Notes: generated by a model from the sequence alone, not told the origin. Positions 8,704 through 16,699 are shown, numbered from the stretch's first letter. The stretch is 64,000 nt of DNA from Planctomycetota bacterium (GCA_016209685.1 JACQVQ010000008.1:193778-257777); one strand, 5' to 3'. Made by a program: numbers and translations.

Positions 8704-9623
8704 AGGACTATCTGTGTACCCACCCCTTTATGGGTAAATATTTCCAGGAGGAGGGAGTGAGGCAATCTACCATCAATAATGTGTGCCTTTTTTACTCCAC
8801 CTTCCAGGGCCTTGAGGCAGGCCCTGGCCTTGGGGAGCATCCCTCCAGTAATAACCTCCCTATTGATAAGGGAGTCCACCTCTTTACGGGAGAGGGAGGA
8901 GACTGTGGAGTCTTCTCTCTCAGGGTCAAGCATAATCCCATGCGTATTGGATAGAAAGACTAGTTTTTCCGCCTTCAGGGCAACGGCCAGAAAGGAGGCC
9001 ACACTATCTGCATTAACGTTAAGCAACCCCTTTCCCCGTCTGTAACGGGCCAGGGGTGGAATCACAGGCACCTTCCCTTCCTTGCAGGCCACTAAAAAGG
9101 CCTTTACGTCTACTGAGGTGAGTTCACCCACACAACCCAGGTCAAGTAGGGTGCCGCTGCCATCTGCTGGCATATATTTCTCTGCCTCAAGGGGGGGCCT
9201 GCCGTGCCTCCATAAATTAGCTCCTCCATCCCCTAGCCTCTCTAGCTCCTTTAGTATGGTAGCGTTCACCTGATTAACCAGTACGTCCACCACCACCTCA
9301 AGGGTCTCGGCATCCGTAACCCTGTGACCTTGAATAAATTGGGGTTGTTTTCCCCGCCTGGTCATCTCCCGGCTGATATGTGGCCCACCCCCGTGGACCA
9401 GTACAGGCCGCATGCCTGCCGTCTTCATAAATATCACGTCTTCCAGGAATTCTTGGAGGATGTTCAACTCTGCAAGGGCACTACCCCCTAGTTTTATTAC
9501 TATCACGCGGTCCTTAAAGGCCTTTATGTAGGGTAGGGCCTCAATAAGGGCTTCTGCTTTTCGTATCGCCTCCTCCATTTGTTCGTTACGCCCTAGTACA
9601 AGACTCTCTCCGCCTGATGTCAT
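8700..9623 (-). CDS. argB: Acetylglutamate kinase
   Basis: ArgB phosphorylates N-acetylglutamate in arginine synthesis. Seen are VIKLGGSAL (phosphate binding), VLVHGGGPHIS, NVNADSVAS and ITGGMLPKARACLKAL. The frame is open from 9683, but the first 20 residues come from a repeat region. The ATG at 9623 follows GAGGCGG and begins MTSGGESLVLG, where the TSGG part itself derives from a CCGCCTCAGGCGG-type palindrome; MEEAIRKAEALIEAL further in is another candidate. Linkage to the mla genes is unusual in function but tight (4-bp overlap). Confidence 0.93.
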   Translation of the reverse strand: MTSGGESLVLGRNEQMEEAIRKAEALIEALPYIKAFKDRVIVIKLGGSALAELNILQEFLEDVIFMKTAGMRPVLVHGGGPHISREMTRRGKQPQFIQGHRVTDAETLEVVVDVLVNQVNATILKELERLGDGGANLWRHGRPPLEAEKYMPADGSGTLLDLGCVGELTSVDVKAFLVACKEGKVPVIPPLARYRRGKGLLNVNADSVASFLAVALKAEKLVFLSNTHGIMLDPEREDSTVSSLSRKEVDSLINREVITGGMLPKARACLKALEGGVKKAHIIDGRLPHSLLLEIFTHKGVGTQIVL

Positions 9624-9685
9624 AGTCCGCCTCAGGCAGATAAGGGGTATGCGGCAGTCTCCTTTAACTACTGATTGACCCAATT

Positions 9686-9720
9686 TCTAAACGGTAGGGG
9701 TTGGGAATATTCAACCCCTC
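9686..9720. repeat. 35-bp palindromic direct repeat, copy 1
   Basis: TCTAAACGGT then AGGGGTTG-N8-CAACCCCT. It matches copy 2 at 9786-9820 with only a few changes and lies exactly 100 bp from it. Copy 1 is just downstream of the probable argB transcription start. Confidence 0.8.
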
Positions 9721-9752
9721 TTGTAGGGGCGACCCGCCCCTACTTTCCCAAA

Positions 9753-9781
9753 AATATAACATCTATGTTAGTGTCCGTCAA
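9753..9781 (-). promoter_or_regulatory. Sigma-70 type promoter for the argB-mlaEFD operon
   Basis: On the minus strand TTGACG (9781-9776) and TATATT (9758-9753) are separated by 17 bp. The promoter lies between the two copies of the 35-bp palindromic repeat. Confidence 0.55.
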
Positions 9782-9785
9782 TGCG

Positions 9786-9820
9786 TCTAAACGGGAGGGG
9801 TTGAAAATATCCAACCCCTG
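9786..9820. repeat. 35-bp palindromic direct repeat, copy 2
   Basis: TCTAAACGGG then AGGGGTTG-N8-CAACCCCT, with the same 8-bp arms as copy 1. It lies between two divergent promoters (minus 9781-9753, plus 9834-9861), where a regulator could bind. Confidence 0.8.
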
Positions 9821-9833
9821 CACGGTTAAAATG

Positions 9834-9861
9834 TTGACGCAGTACAGGGAAAAAGTATAAT
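9834..9861 (+). promoter_or_regulatory. Sigma-70 type promoter for the gene at 9900
   Basis: TTGACG (9834-9839), a 16-bp spacer and TATAAT (9856-9861). A start near 9868 would give a leader of about 32 nt ending in a strong ribosome-binding site, AGAGGAGGTAAC. Confidence 0.7.
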
Positions 9862-9899
9862 TGCGGTGTTATATATTTTCTATAGAGGAGGTAACAAAA

Positions 9900-10379
9900 A
9901 TGCGGTTTCAAAGAAAAGGGTCTTTCCTGGTACTGGCCGGTTTGTGCGTCCTATTTATTGGGGTAAGCAGGCTGACCCTGGCCACTTACAGCCGAGATAT
10001 CTTTATGACAGGGGAGGCACCACCCATCCCTGTTCCAGATGTCAAGTATAGCCCAAAGTTGGCTACATTGAAGGTGGAAGAGAGGCTTACTTACGAGGTG
10101 GCAGTCCCTGAGGAGAAACTCCAGAAGGGGGAGGTGGAACCAAATGACCTGGACCTCATAGAGGTACAGGACAAGGAGAGTATAAACTTCCACCAGATAG
10201 AGTGCTTCCACTACCGACAGGTAACCCAGAGGCAGACCCGCAACACGGAGGCCATTGTCTGCACCCGCACGAGGCAGGGCACAGAATACTGGCTCACTAA
10301 CAAGACCCGCTTTGTGGAGTGGGACCCCTGGTCTGATTGGACCGCTATCTCACGTAAGGGGATAGTGAAGAAGGACTAA
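9900..10379 (+). CDS. Small exported protein of unknown function
   Basis: The ATG at 9900 has AGAGGAGG seven to eight bases upstream, which decides the start. An N-terminal signal or anchor (GSFLVLAGLCVLFIGVSRL) is followed by about 130 hydrophilic residues. These contain two Cys (IECFHYRQ and AIVCTRTRQ) about 22 residues apart that could form a disulfide in the periplasm. I do not recognise the family. A good promoter precedes it and a large inverted heptad array follows, so it looks like a well-expressed single-gene unit. Confidence 0.7.
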   Translation: MRFQRKGSFLVLAGLCVLFIGVSRLTLATYSRDIFMTGEAPPIPVPDVKYSPKLATLKVEERLTYEVAVPEEKLQKGEVEPNDLDLIEVQDKESINFHQIECFHYRQVTQRQTRNTEAIVCTRTRQGTEYWLTNKTRFVEWDPWSDWTAISRKGIVKKD

Positions 10380-10391
10380 GCCCACGGAACA

Positions 10392-10516
10392 CAGATGGAC
10401 ACTAGGGACTAGGCACTAGGGACTAAACACTATGCACTAAGGACTAAAAAGAGGTTTGTTTGGTGCCTAGCGCCTAGTCCTTAGTGCTTAGTCCCTAGTG
10501 CCTAGTGTCCAGTGCT
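10392..10516. repeat. Large inverted heptamer array (hairpin of about 55-bp arms)
   Basis: The left arm carries about seven units of the type AGGGACT / AGGCACT / AAACACT / AAGGACT; the right arm has about eight units of the inverse type AGTCCCT / AGTGCCT / AGTCCTT. The two arms can pair over their length around a short loop near 10450. Position after a 3' end suggests a terminator or mRNA-end stabiliser. Confidence 0.85.
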
Positions 10517-10611
10517 TACCGCCATTAATATCCCGTCTACAAAAAACTTTCGGCAGTTACAATGTAAACCTTTATGGGGCAGGGCTTATCTAATTATTAA
10601 GGGTCTGAAAC

Positions 10612-11169
10612 GTGGAGAGATACGACCCCGAGAATAACCTTATAGAGAGGATTAAGGAAGGGGACGAAAGGGCCTTTGAAGAGTTGGTAGATAGGTACAA
10701 GGGGATGGGTTTTTCCCTGGCCTACCGTTTTCTGGGAAACCCTGAGGATGCCAGGGACGTATCTCAGGAGGCGTTTGCGCAGGTGTATCTCCATATCAAA
10801 GGTTTCCGAGGGGATAGCACCTTTAAGACCTGGTTCTATAGGATTATTATTAACCTCTGCCGCAGAACCGCCACGGGCAGGCAGAAGAGGGCTGAACAGT
10901 CCCTGGACCCTTATATTGAAAAGGAGATGGAACCCCAGGCCCGGGAGGACGTGGAGGAGGAGGTCAGGCAGAAGGAGCTTAAGATGGCCGTAGAGGAGGC
11001 CGTCAGAGGACTTCCTGTAAGGCAGAGAGAGGTCTTCGTCATGAAGCACATGGAGGGGATGAAGATATCCGAGATAAGCGAGGTCCTTAACTGTGCCGAG
11101 GGGACGGTTAAGATCCACCTCTTCAGGGCCGTGAGGGCCCTGCAAGAGAGATTGAAGGGCTGGAGGTAG
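10612..11169 (+). CDS. ECF-type RNA polymerase sigma factor
   Basis: The 185-residue protein has sigma region 2 (AFEELVDRYKGMGFSLAYRF, then DVSQEAFAQVYLHIKGFRG and STFKTWFYRIIINLCRR) and region 4 (LPVRQREVFVMKHMEGMKIS followed by EVLNCAEGTVKIHLFRAVRAL). It is RpoE-like. The start is GTG at 10612. The gene just downstream encodes a zinc-finger anti-sigma factor, so activity is probably set by a membrane signal. The four genes 10612-12457 are one operon with ATGA overlaps. Confidence 0.93.
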   Translation: MERYDPENNLIERIKEGDERAFEELVDRYKGMGFSLAYRFLGNPEDARDVSQEAFAQVYLHIKGFRGDSTFKTWFYRIIINLCRRTATGRQKRAEQSLDPYIEKEMEPQAREDVEEEVRQKELKMAVEEAVRGLPVRQREVFVMKHMEGMKISEISEVLNCAEGTVKIHLFRAVRALQERLKGWR

Positions 11170-11172
11170 GCC

Positions 11173-11613
11173 ATGAGGTGTAAAGAGGTAGAAAGGGAAT
11201 TAGTCAACTATTACTATAACGAGGTTGATGCCACCACAAGGTCCGCCGTATCAGACCATGTCTCTACTTGTCCCAGGTGTCAGGTCTCCTGGAAAGACCT
11301 CAACGCCACTCTAGAGGGTGTGGAACGGGGCGTCCCTCCTACAAAGGTCATTGAGAGGGACTACCTTGCGGGGGTGTTCAAGAAGATAAAAAAGAGACAG
11401 CGGCACAAACTACTCATTACCCTCGTCTCGGCCATTACGCCGTTTGTGCTGATGGTGTCATTGGGTGTAACTGCATATATTATTAAGACAAAGATAGAGA
11501 CGTCCCTGGTCGCCCAGGAGTATGAGCTTATTGAACATCTGGACCTGGTACAGGACATGGAGATTATCCAGGACCTGGAGGACTTAGAGGCCATTCCCAC
11601 GGAAGGGGCATGA
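11173..11613 (+). CDS. Membrane anti-sigma factor with HC2-type zinc finger
   Basis: An N-terminal zinc-binding anti-sigma domain shows the His-x3-Cys-x2-Cys motif in DHVSTCPRC. One transmembrane helix follows (LLITLVSAITPFVLMVSLGV, about residues 77-97), then a short periplasmic tail rich in Leu, Glu and Asp (EYELIEHLDLVQDMEIIQDL). The tail resembles the small exported protein encoded next. It should hold the ECF sigma factor at the membrane. ATG lies 3 bp after the sigma stop; the end overlaps the next gene by 4 bp (ATGA). Confidence 0.88.
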   Translation: MRCKEVERELVNYYYNEVDATTRSAVSDHVSTCPRCQVSWKDLNATLEGVERGVPPTKVIERDYLAGVFKKIKKRQRHKLLITLVSAITPFVLMVSLGVTAYIIKTKIETSLVAQEYELIEHLDLVQDMEIIQDLEDLEAIPTEGA

Positions 11614-11867
11614 GGTTATTAATATTGGCGCTGATGATAATGCTCGCCTCTTCGCCTGTCCTGGGCGCCGGAGATTCTAAGACCTCCAAGGACAAGACCG
11701 GTAAGGAAGAGGAAGAGATTGTTGAAGTCCTTGAGATGCTGGAGGAGTACGAACTGCTTCAGGATATGGAGACCTTGAAGGCTTCCCCCGAGCTTGAGCA
11801 AGGGGGCGAAGAAATAGAAGAAAATAGGCCTAATCCGGGGAAGAAGAAGGAATCAGAGGGGAAATGA
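11610..11867 (+). CDS. Small acidic exported protein in the sigma operon
   Basis: This 85-residue protein starts with a signal peptide (MRLLILALMIMLASSPVLGAG) and continues as a very acidic helical chain. The segment EMLEEYELLQDMETLKA echoes the periplasmic tail of the preceding anti-sigma factor (EYELIEHLDLVQDMEIIQDL), suggesting duplication or a shared binding partner. ATGA overlaps on both sides make it part of the same transcript. No known family is recognised. Confidence 0.75.
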   Translation: MRLLILALMIMLASSPVLGAGDSKTSKDKTGKEEEEIVEVLEMLEEYELLQDMETLKASPELEQGGEEIEENRPNPGKKKESEGK

Positions 11868-12457
11868 GAGGGATAATCTTAGCCGTCTTTGCCTGTCTCC
11901 TTTTCTCAGCCATTGCCCTGTACCCACATAGTACGGGGCTGGCCGAGGAAATAGTAGGGCCAACTCTGCCTAAGGAAGACACGGGTTTCAAAGATAAGCT
12001 CAAGAGATGGCGCGAGATGAGCCCCGAACAGAAGGAGATAATCAAAGAACGTTTCCGCCAGTGGAAGGACCTCCCTCCGGAAGAAAGAGATAAGCTAAAG
12101 CAGAATTTTCAGAGATTCAAGGCCATGCCCCCGGAAGAGCGCCAGATTCTAAAGGAGAGGTTCAGGCGTTTCAAGAACCTGTCTCCGGAAGAGAGGCAGG
12201 GGCTATTAGAGAATTACGAGAAGTGGAGGTCCCTTGACCCGGAAAAGAGGAAAGAGTTACGGAAAGGATTCAAGAGGTGGAAGGAACTGCCGCCTGAACG
12301 CAGAAGGGAGATGAAAGACCGTCTGAGGAATATCTTTCCACCACGCAGAGATACGTCTCCTCCACCCCACACGGACACGCCCCCTAAACCACGTCCTAAC
12401 CGTCCTACTGGGCCGCCTCCTGGAGGCAAGGGCAAGGGGCCAGGGGGTAGGGAGTAG
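11864..12457 (+). CDS. DUF3106 protein, exported, with six 18-residue repeats
   Basis: A signal peptide (residues 1-27) precedes six tandem repeats of 18 residues with the pattern RFKxMPPEERxxLKERFR (residues about 43-150), typical of DUF3106. A Pro/Gly/Lys-rich tail follows. Helical PEER-type repeats in the periplasm recall extracytoplasmic stress sensors, and the gene closes an ECF sigma / anti-sigma operon, so a role in sensing envelope stress is plausible but inferred. The last two residues and stop (AGG-GAG-TAG) belong to a heptad repeat type seen at several other gene ends. Confidence 0.85.
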   Translation: MRGIILAVFACLLFSAIALYPHSTGLAEEIVGPTLPKEDTGFKDKLKRWREMSPEQKEIIKERFRQWKDLPPEERDKLKQNFQRFKAMPPEERQILKERFRRFKNLSPEERQGLLENYEKWRSLDPEKRKELRKGFKRWKELPPERRREMKDRLRNIFPPRRDTSPPPHTDTPPKPRPNRPTGPPPGGKGKGPGGRE

Positions 12458-12691
12458 GCCCCGCACCACGCAGGGTGCAGGGCTTGCCATGTACCCTTAG
12501 CTGTGAACCCCACGTAGTTCACAGGGGTAGGGGCCAGGGGTAGCCGCAGGTCATGCCTTAGGCAGATTCGCCTCTGGCGAACTTTAGCCTGCGTTATACT
12601 TTTTCCCTATTCCCTGGTCCCTAGTCCCTAGCACCTATCGCTACTGCCCTAACCCTTGACATAATAACCATTAAATTGTAACGTGGATTTT
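12458..12691. repeat. Intergenic region filled with small palindromes
   Basis: It holds GTGAACCCCACGTAGTTCAC (about 12506-12525), a decayed CTTAGGCAGATTCGCC palindrome, a TAGCCTGCG fragment and a run of CCCTAGT-type heptads (12604-12640). A TTGACA at 12656 has no matching -10 at normal spacing. Confidence 0.55.
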
Positions 12692-13933
12692 ATGCCTATC
12701 AAAAGACTCCAAAGTGGCACCCACCCCAAGCAGCCTCCCCCCGAAGATGGGGCAAGGTCCAGGAGGGAATTTCTAAAGGCCGGGGCAGTGACCATAGGTG
12801 CCCTGTGCCTGGGCTGTCCGAATGCCTTCTTGACACCAGATGGTGCTACCGCCTTTGCCACCATGGAGTCGGCAGAGGGTCTGGTAACGGGGCAATCCGA
12901 AAAGGAGTTTCCTCTCAAGGAGGCCATGTATTACAAGAAGCTGGAGACCCTCAGGGTGGAGTGTCAGCTCTGTCCAAGGGGATGCAAGGTTGCTGATTTA
13001 GAGCGAGGATACTGCGGAGTAAGGGAAAACCGGGGTGGTGACTACTATACCCTGGTACATTCCAGGGCGTGTGCCTTGCACGTTGACCCTATAGAGAAAA
13101 AACCCTTCTTCCATTATCTCCCTGGTACCCCGGCCCTTTCGGTGGCGGCCCCCGGTTGCAACGTAGAATGTAAATTCTGCCAGAACTGGCAGATATCTCA
13201 GTTCAGGCCGGAACAGATAGATTGTACAAAACTCTCCCCGGAAGACCTTGTCAGGATGGCTAAGCAGAGTTCTTCTCCCACCATCGCCTTCACCTATTCA
13301 GAGCCGGTGGTCTTTTACGAATACATGTACGACACCGCAAGGATGGCCAGGGGGCAGGGCGTTACCAGTGTAGTGGTCTCCAACGGTTACATAAAGGAAG
13401 AGCCACTGGTGGAGCTGTGCAAATATCTGGACGCCGTGAAGATTGACCTTAAGGCCTTCACGGAGAAGTTCTATAAAGAGACCTGCAGCGGGGAGCTAAA
13501 ACCCGTCCTGGAGACCTTAAAGACCTTAAAACAACTGGGCAAGTGGTTTGAGATTGTGGTGTTGATTGTCCCTACCCTGAACGACGGTGAAGGAGAGATA
13601 AAAGAGATGTGTAGCTGGGTCCTTCAGGAACTTGGTCCGGACGTGCCCATCCATTTCTCCCGTTTCCACCCCACTTACAAGATAATGAACCTGCCGCCTA
13701 CCCCTGTGGCCATCCTGGAGAGGGCCAGGCAGATTGCCCTGGATACAGGACTCCACTTCGCTTATCTGGGTAACGTCCCAGGCCATGAGGGGGAGAGTAC
13801 CTATTGTCCCAAATGCAAGGAGCTGGTTATAAAGAGGGTGGGTCTTGTGGTGGCCAAGAACCATCTCAAAGAGGGGCACTGTGGTAACTGCCAGCACCCC
13901 ATACCCGGGGTATGGAATGTAACTAGGGAATAG
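12692..13933 (+). CDS. AmmeMemoRadiSam-type radical SAM enzyme with a Tat-like signal
   Basis: The radical SAM cluster motif is CNVECKFC. It is preceded by a Cys-rich region CQLCPRGCKVADLERGYCGV and followed by the family-typical FTYSEPVVFYEYMYD and CPKCKELVIKR, matching the family named AmmeMemoRadiSam radical SAM enzyme (related to pyruvate formate-lyase activating enzymes). Unusually, the N-terminus carries SRREFLKAGAVTIGALCLGC, a twin-arginine motif plus hydrophobic stretch. GTG at 12683 is an alternative start. Substrate unknown; the usual AmmeMemo partners are not adjacent. The C-terminal TRE and stop fall in an AGGGAATAG repeat. Confidence 0.88.
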   Translation: MPIKRLQSGTHPKQPPPEDGARSRREFLKAGAVTIGALCLGCPNAFLTPDGATAFATMESAEGLVTGQSEKEFPLKEAMYYKKLETLRVECQLCPRGCKVADLERGYCGVRENRGGDYYTLVHSRACALHVDPIEKKPFFHYLPGTPALSVAAPGCNVECKFCQNWQISQFRPEQIDCTKLSPEDLVRMAKQSSSPTIAFTYSEPVVFYEYMYDTARMARGQGVTSVVVSNGYIKEEPLVELCKYLDAVKIDLKAFTEKFYKETCSGELKPVLETLKTLKQLGKWFEIVVLIVPTLNDGEGEIKEMCSWVLQELGPDVPIHFSRFHPTYKIMNLPPTPVAILERARQIALDTGLHFAYLGNVPGHEGESTYCPKCKELVIKRVGLVVAKNHLKEGHCGNCQHPIPGVWNVTRE

Positions 13934-14022
13934 GGGATAGGAATTGCGGAATGCGGATTTCGGATTTGGAATTTATAAATTCGCAATTCCAAATTCGCAA
14001 TTTCTCTAACCCCTAGCCTCTT
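13926..14022. repeat. Inverted heptad array between convergent genes
   Basis: Units such as AATTGCGG, AATGCGG, ATTTCGG and their inverses (CGCAATT, CAAATTCG) form two arms around 13975. The outer parts AGGGAATAGGGGATAGG and CTAACCCCTAGCC supply the stop codons of both flanking genes (TAG at 13931 and TAG on the minus strand at 14013-14015). Confidence 0.8.
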
Positions 14023-16406
14023 GGCCCCTGTACGGTTTGGGTCAGGAGTAATACAAAACTCACCCCATTAAGGGCCCCCGCCACCCAGCACGCACCTTCT
14101 ACACCCAGGACGGGCAGCAGTACAATCCCTACCAGTATAGCCCCTACGAAGGCGCCGGCGTGGTCAACACTATCCAGGATACCTGCAGTAAAACCCATCT
14201 CTGCCGCTTTAGTCGGGAGTGGCCCTGCCGCCTCCTCCATGTAGAGTTTGCTGGCGATGGGGAATTCCATCCCTGTCAGCAGACCAGGTATTACTACCAG
14301 GAACATAAACAACGCCTCTGAGCCAGACATGGTTGCCGGGAACCATCTAAGTATGGGTACCAGCATAAGGGAATAGGATACTACGCCTAGTACTATCCAC
14401 ATGAGCACACGGGAACAATCCCTCTGTCCCTTCAAGACTACGGTATTGCTCAGGTACCCTCCCAGGGCCAGGCCCATCATGAATAGGGCCACTATAAGGC
14501 CAATCCTTTCATAAATGTAACCGTAGACGTTCTGGAAGGAGAAAATGAGGATAATCTCCAGTACAATCCCCGCAAAGCCCGTAGTGGCAATGGCCAGGAG
14601 ACAGTTGAAACGCCTCTGTCGTGTGTGTAGCGTGCGACCTTGTGTCGTACTGTATAAATCTGGCCGGCGTGCCAAACAAGCTGGCACGCTACACATAAGA
14701 AGCCTTACAAGGAGGAAGGCCCCGAGTGCCACAAAAAAATACCATAGTTTGACCCTGGACATGGCGTGGAGCACTGGCATTAGTTGTCCCCCAGCAAATT
14801 GCTCCCATAGGAGGAGGTTGAAGAAATAGGTCACAGGTCTTGAGTCTGTGTTCAGAGGGGTGTCTTTCCTGTCTTGAAGTCGTCTCTCTATGAAACGGAC
14901 TTGCTCAGGCTGGAGGTAAGTAAAAAGGTGATGCTCCGAGAAATAATCTGACTGGACACCCCTCTCCTTGTAGCGGGAAGTCAGGGTAGGAATATCCGTA
15001 GTAACGGTGTCAGGTGCTGAGCTTGCAAGGTAATAATTAGTCTGTCCAGGGGTAACCACTACATAAGGAAAGACCTCTTTCAGGGTTTGGTATATGGAGC
15101 CGGTGTAATTGCCCACCATCTCCCCTATGTAAGCCACTGCGGAGCTTACGGAGGTGACCAACACCCCCTGGGGTTCAAGCAGGGCCTTTGCCTCCTTGAA
15201 GAACTCCAGGGTATAGAATCGGTTTAAGGAGGCCGTGGAAGGGTCAGGCATGTGGATAAGGATTATGTCGTATCTATACCTCCCCCTGGATTCCTTTACG
15301 AAGTGGCGCCCGTCCAGATAAAAGACCTTCACCCTTGCGTCCTCTAGTGCCCTCTTCTCTTCTTCAGGGAGATAGGGTCTTGTGATACCCAGGAGTTTAG
15401 GGTCCAGCTCCACGTAGTGTAACTCCTCCAGGGGGTACTTGAGCATCTCACTCAGCAGTCCCCCCACCCCCCCTCCAATGAGGAGGACCCTCTTGGGGGC
15501 AGGGTGTTCCAGCATGACCAGATGGGCTATTGGCCCATATTCATAAGGATTGGGAAAGGAGAAGGCGTGTTGTCCACTGGCGTAGACGCTATATTGTCCT
15601 GCCTCCTTACCAAGGGCGATGTTCTGATACCTGGTATCGGCGGAGGCCATCAGTTCAATGCCTGGGTTTAGAGACTCCCACCTCTTGCGGATAAAGAAGT
15701 CCTCCACGTCCCGAATATCCCCGGAGACGATAAGCCATAATGCAACGGAGAGGAAGATACCAGAGAGCAGTAGGGACATCCACCTGAGGCGGAGCCGTGT
15801 CCCTACCATAAAGATAGATAGTAGCAGGAGATTAGTAAGGATGACGGAATCCAGGAGGGCCATGGCATAAAAGGAAGAGGCCCTTGGGGCTAATGCAAAG
15901 GTAAAGACTACACCCCCCAGGAGACTACCCAGGGACTCCAGGATATACACGGCCCCTATGTCCGTTGCCGCCCCCCTGGTAAAACCCTTAAAGACGTGGG
16001 CTGAAAAAGGGAATACAAAACCTACGACAAAACTGAAGGGCATGATTATGAGGGGCGAAGACAAGAGCAGGGCCAGTATGGATATGTGTTGTCCATAAGG
16101 CACGTGGATTATAAAGCGTAGCAACCTGATGGCCACTACCTGTCCGGGGAGCATCAGGCACAAGGCCAGGAGGAGATAGAGGAATAGGGTCTGCTTACTT
16201 TGGCATCCGCTTATGACCTTTGCACCTAGCCCCGCCCCCAGCGCCACCCCAAAGAGCCACGTCCCCAGAATCACCCCCAAGCACAACTCGTTCCCGTAGA
16301 AGACTACAAGTAGTTCCCTTACCAGGATTACCTGGGCCATGGTGGCCTGGGTCCCGATGAGGACCACTGCCGTCAGGAGGAAGTACCAGCCACTGGAGAT
16401 GGACAT
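14013..16406 (-). CDS. Membrane protein with spermidine-synthase-like methyltransferase fold domain
   Basis: This 797-residue protein has an N-terminal bundle of about seven membrane helices (residues 1-230), a soluble spermidine/spermine-synthase-like domain with VLLIGGGVGGLLSEML and ELHYVELDPKLL (nucleotide-binding motif), and a C-terminal membrane bundle (from about 560). Such proteins are common but of unproven activity; polyamine synthesis should not be assumed. In the second bundle, residues about 572-600 (CSVPACLARRPDL and following) are encoded by a hairpin repeat at 14633-14700 and interrupt the hydrophobic pattern. It is monocistronic. Confidence 0.8.
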   Translation of the reverse strand: MSISSGWYFLLTAVVLIGTQATMAQVILVRELLVVFYGNELCLGVILGTWLFGVALGAGLGAKVISGCQSKQTLFLYLLLALCLMLPGQVVAIRLLRFIIHVPYGQHISILALLLSSPLIIMPFSFVVGFVFPFSAHVFKGFTRGAATDIGAVYILESLGSLLGGVVFTFALAPRASSFYAMALLDSVILTNLLLLSIFMVGTRLRLRWMSLLLSGIFLSVALWLIVSGDIRDVEDFFIRKRWESLNPGIELMASADTRYQNIALGKEAGQYSVYASGQHAFSFPNPYEYGPIAHLVMLEHPAPKRVLLIGGGVGGLLSEMLKYPLEELHYVELDPKLLGITRPYLPEEEKRALEDARVKVFYLDGRHFVKESRGRYRYDIILIHMPDPSTASLNRFYTLEFFKEAKALLEPQGVLVTSVSSAVAYIGEMVGNYTGSIYQTLKEVFPYVVVTPGQTNYYLASSAPDTVTTDIPTLTSRYKERGVQSDYFSEHHLFTYLQPEQVRFIERRLQDRKDTPLNTDSRPVTYFFNLLLWEQFAGGQLMPVLHAMSRVKLWYFFVALGAFLLVRLLMCSVPACLARRPDLYSTTQGRTLHTRQRRFNCLLAIATTGFAGIVLEIILIFSFQNVYGYIYERIGLIVALFMMGLALGGYLSNTVVLKGQRDCSRVLMWIVLGVVSYSLMLVPILRWFPATMSGSEALFMFLVVIPGLLTGMEFPIASKLYMEEAAGPLPTKAAEMGFTAGILDSVDHAGAFVGAILVGIVLLPVLGVEGACWVAGALNGVSFVLLLTQTVQGPRG
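14633..14700. repeat. Intragenic palindromic repeat
   Basis: GTAGCGTGCGACC and GTGCCAAACAAGCTGGCAC with TGTAGCG / CGCTACA ends, related to the hairpin at 2537-2560. It is inserted in frame in the membrane protein gene. Confidence 0.7.
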
Positions 16407-16411
16407 GTTTA

Positions 16412-16492
16412 TGGAATAGGGAAAAACAAATTACAAATTACAGATTATAAATTTGCAATTTGTAATCTGTAATTTGCATTTCCCTAACGCTG
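16412..16492. repeat. AT-rich inverted heptad array
   Basis: ACAAATT, ACAAATT, ACAGATT, ATAAATT units pair with AATTTGT, AATCTGT, AATTTGC units around 16450; flanked by AGGGAAA and TTTCCCTAAC. Confidence 0.8.
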
Positions 16493-16657
16493 TTCAAAAG
16501 TAGGTCTGGCTTGTGATTCCTTTGTTATAGGCTCTGTAGCTCGCATGGAGGGCCACTCCATGGACTGCTCCCTCATGTCCTCAGGCCTCTCCGTTGGTCC
16601 AGAGGCACAGCCTGCCATGGGAAAAACTAGCAATAATATCAAGATTACCCTTAACAT
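16484..16657 (-). CDS. Very small lipoprotein
   Basis: From the ATG at 16657, with GAGGG upstream, a 57-residue lipoprotein is read: MLRVILILLLVFPMAGC with the lipobox MAGC, then about 40 polar residues rich in Glu, Pro and Met. A longer frame from 16789 exists, but its extra N-terminus translates the hairpin repeat at 16700-16770 (GEVKSPLFRGG), so I reject it. No family recognised. Confidence 0.55.
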   Translation of the reverse strand: MLRVILILLLVFPMAGCASGPTERPEDMREQSMEWPSMRATEPITKESQARPTFEQR

Positions 16658-16699
16658 AGATGTCCCTCTACTAAACATACCAAATACCCAGGATATGTT

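Noticed and set aside
10392-10516. Regular repeat array resembling a CRISPR
   Set aside because: Units are only 7 bp, contiguous and inverted, without spacers or cas genes; it is a heptad hairpin array.
12656-12691. TTGACA before the radical SAM gene as a promoter
   Set aside because: No -10 element is found at 15-19 bp spacing; only AT-rich sequence at a shorter distance.
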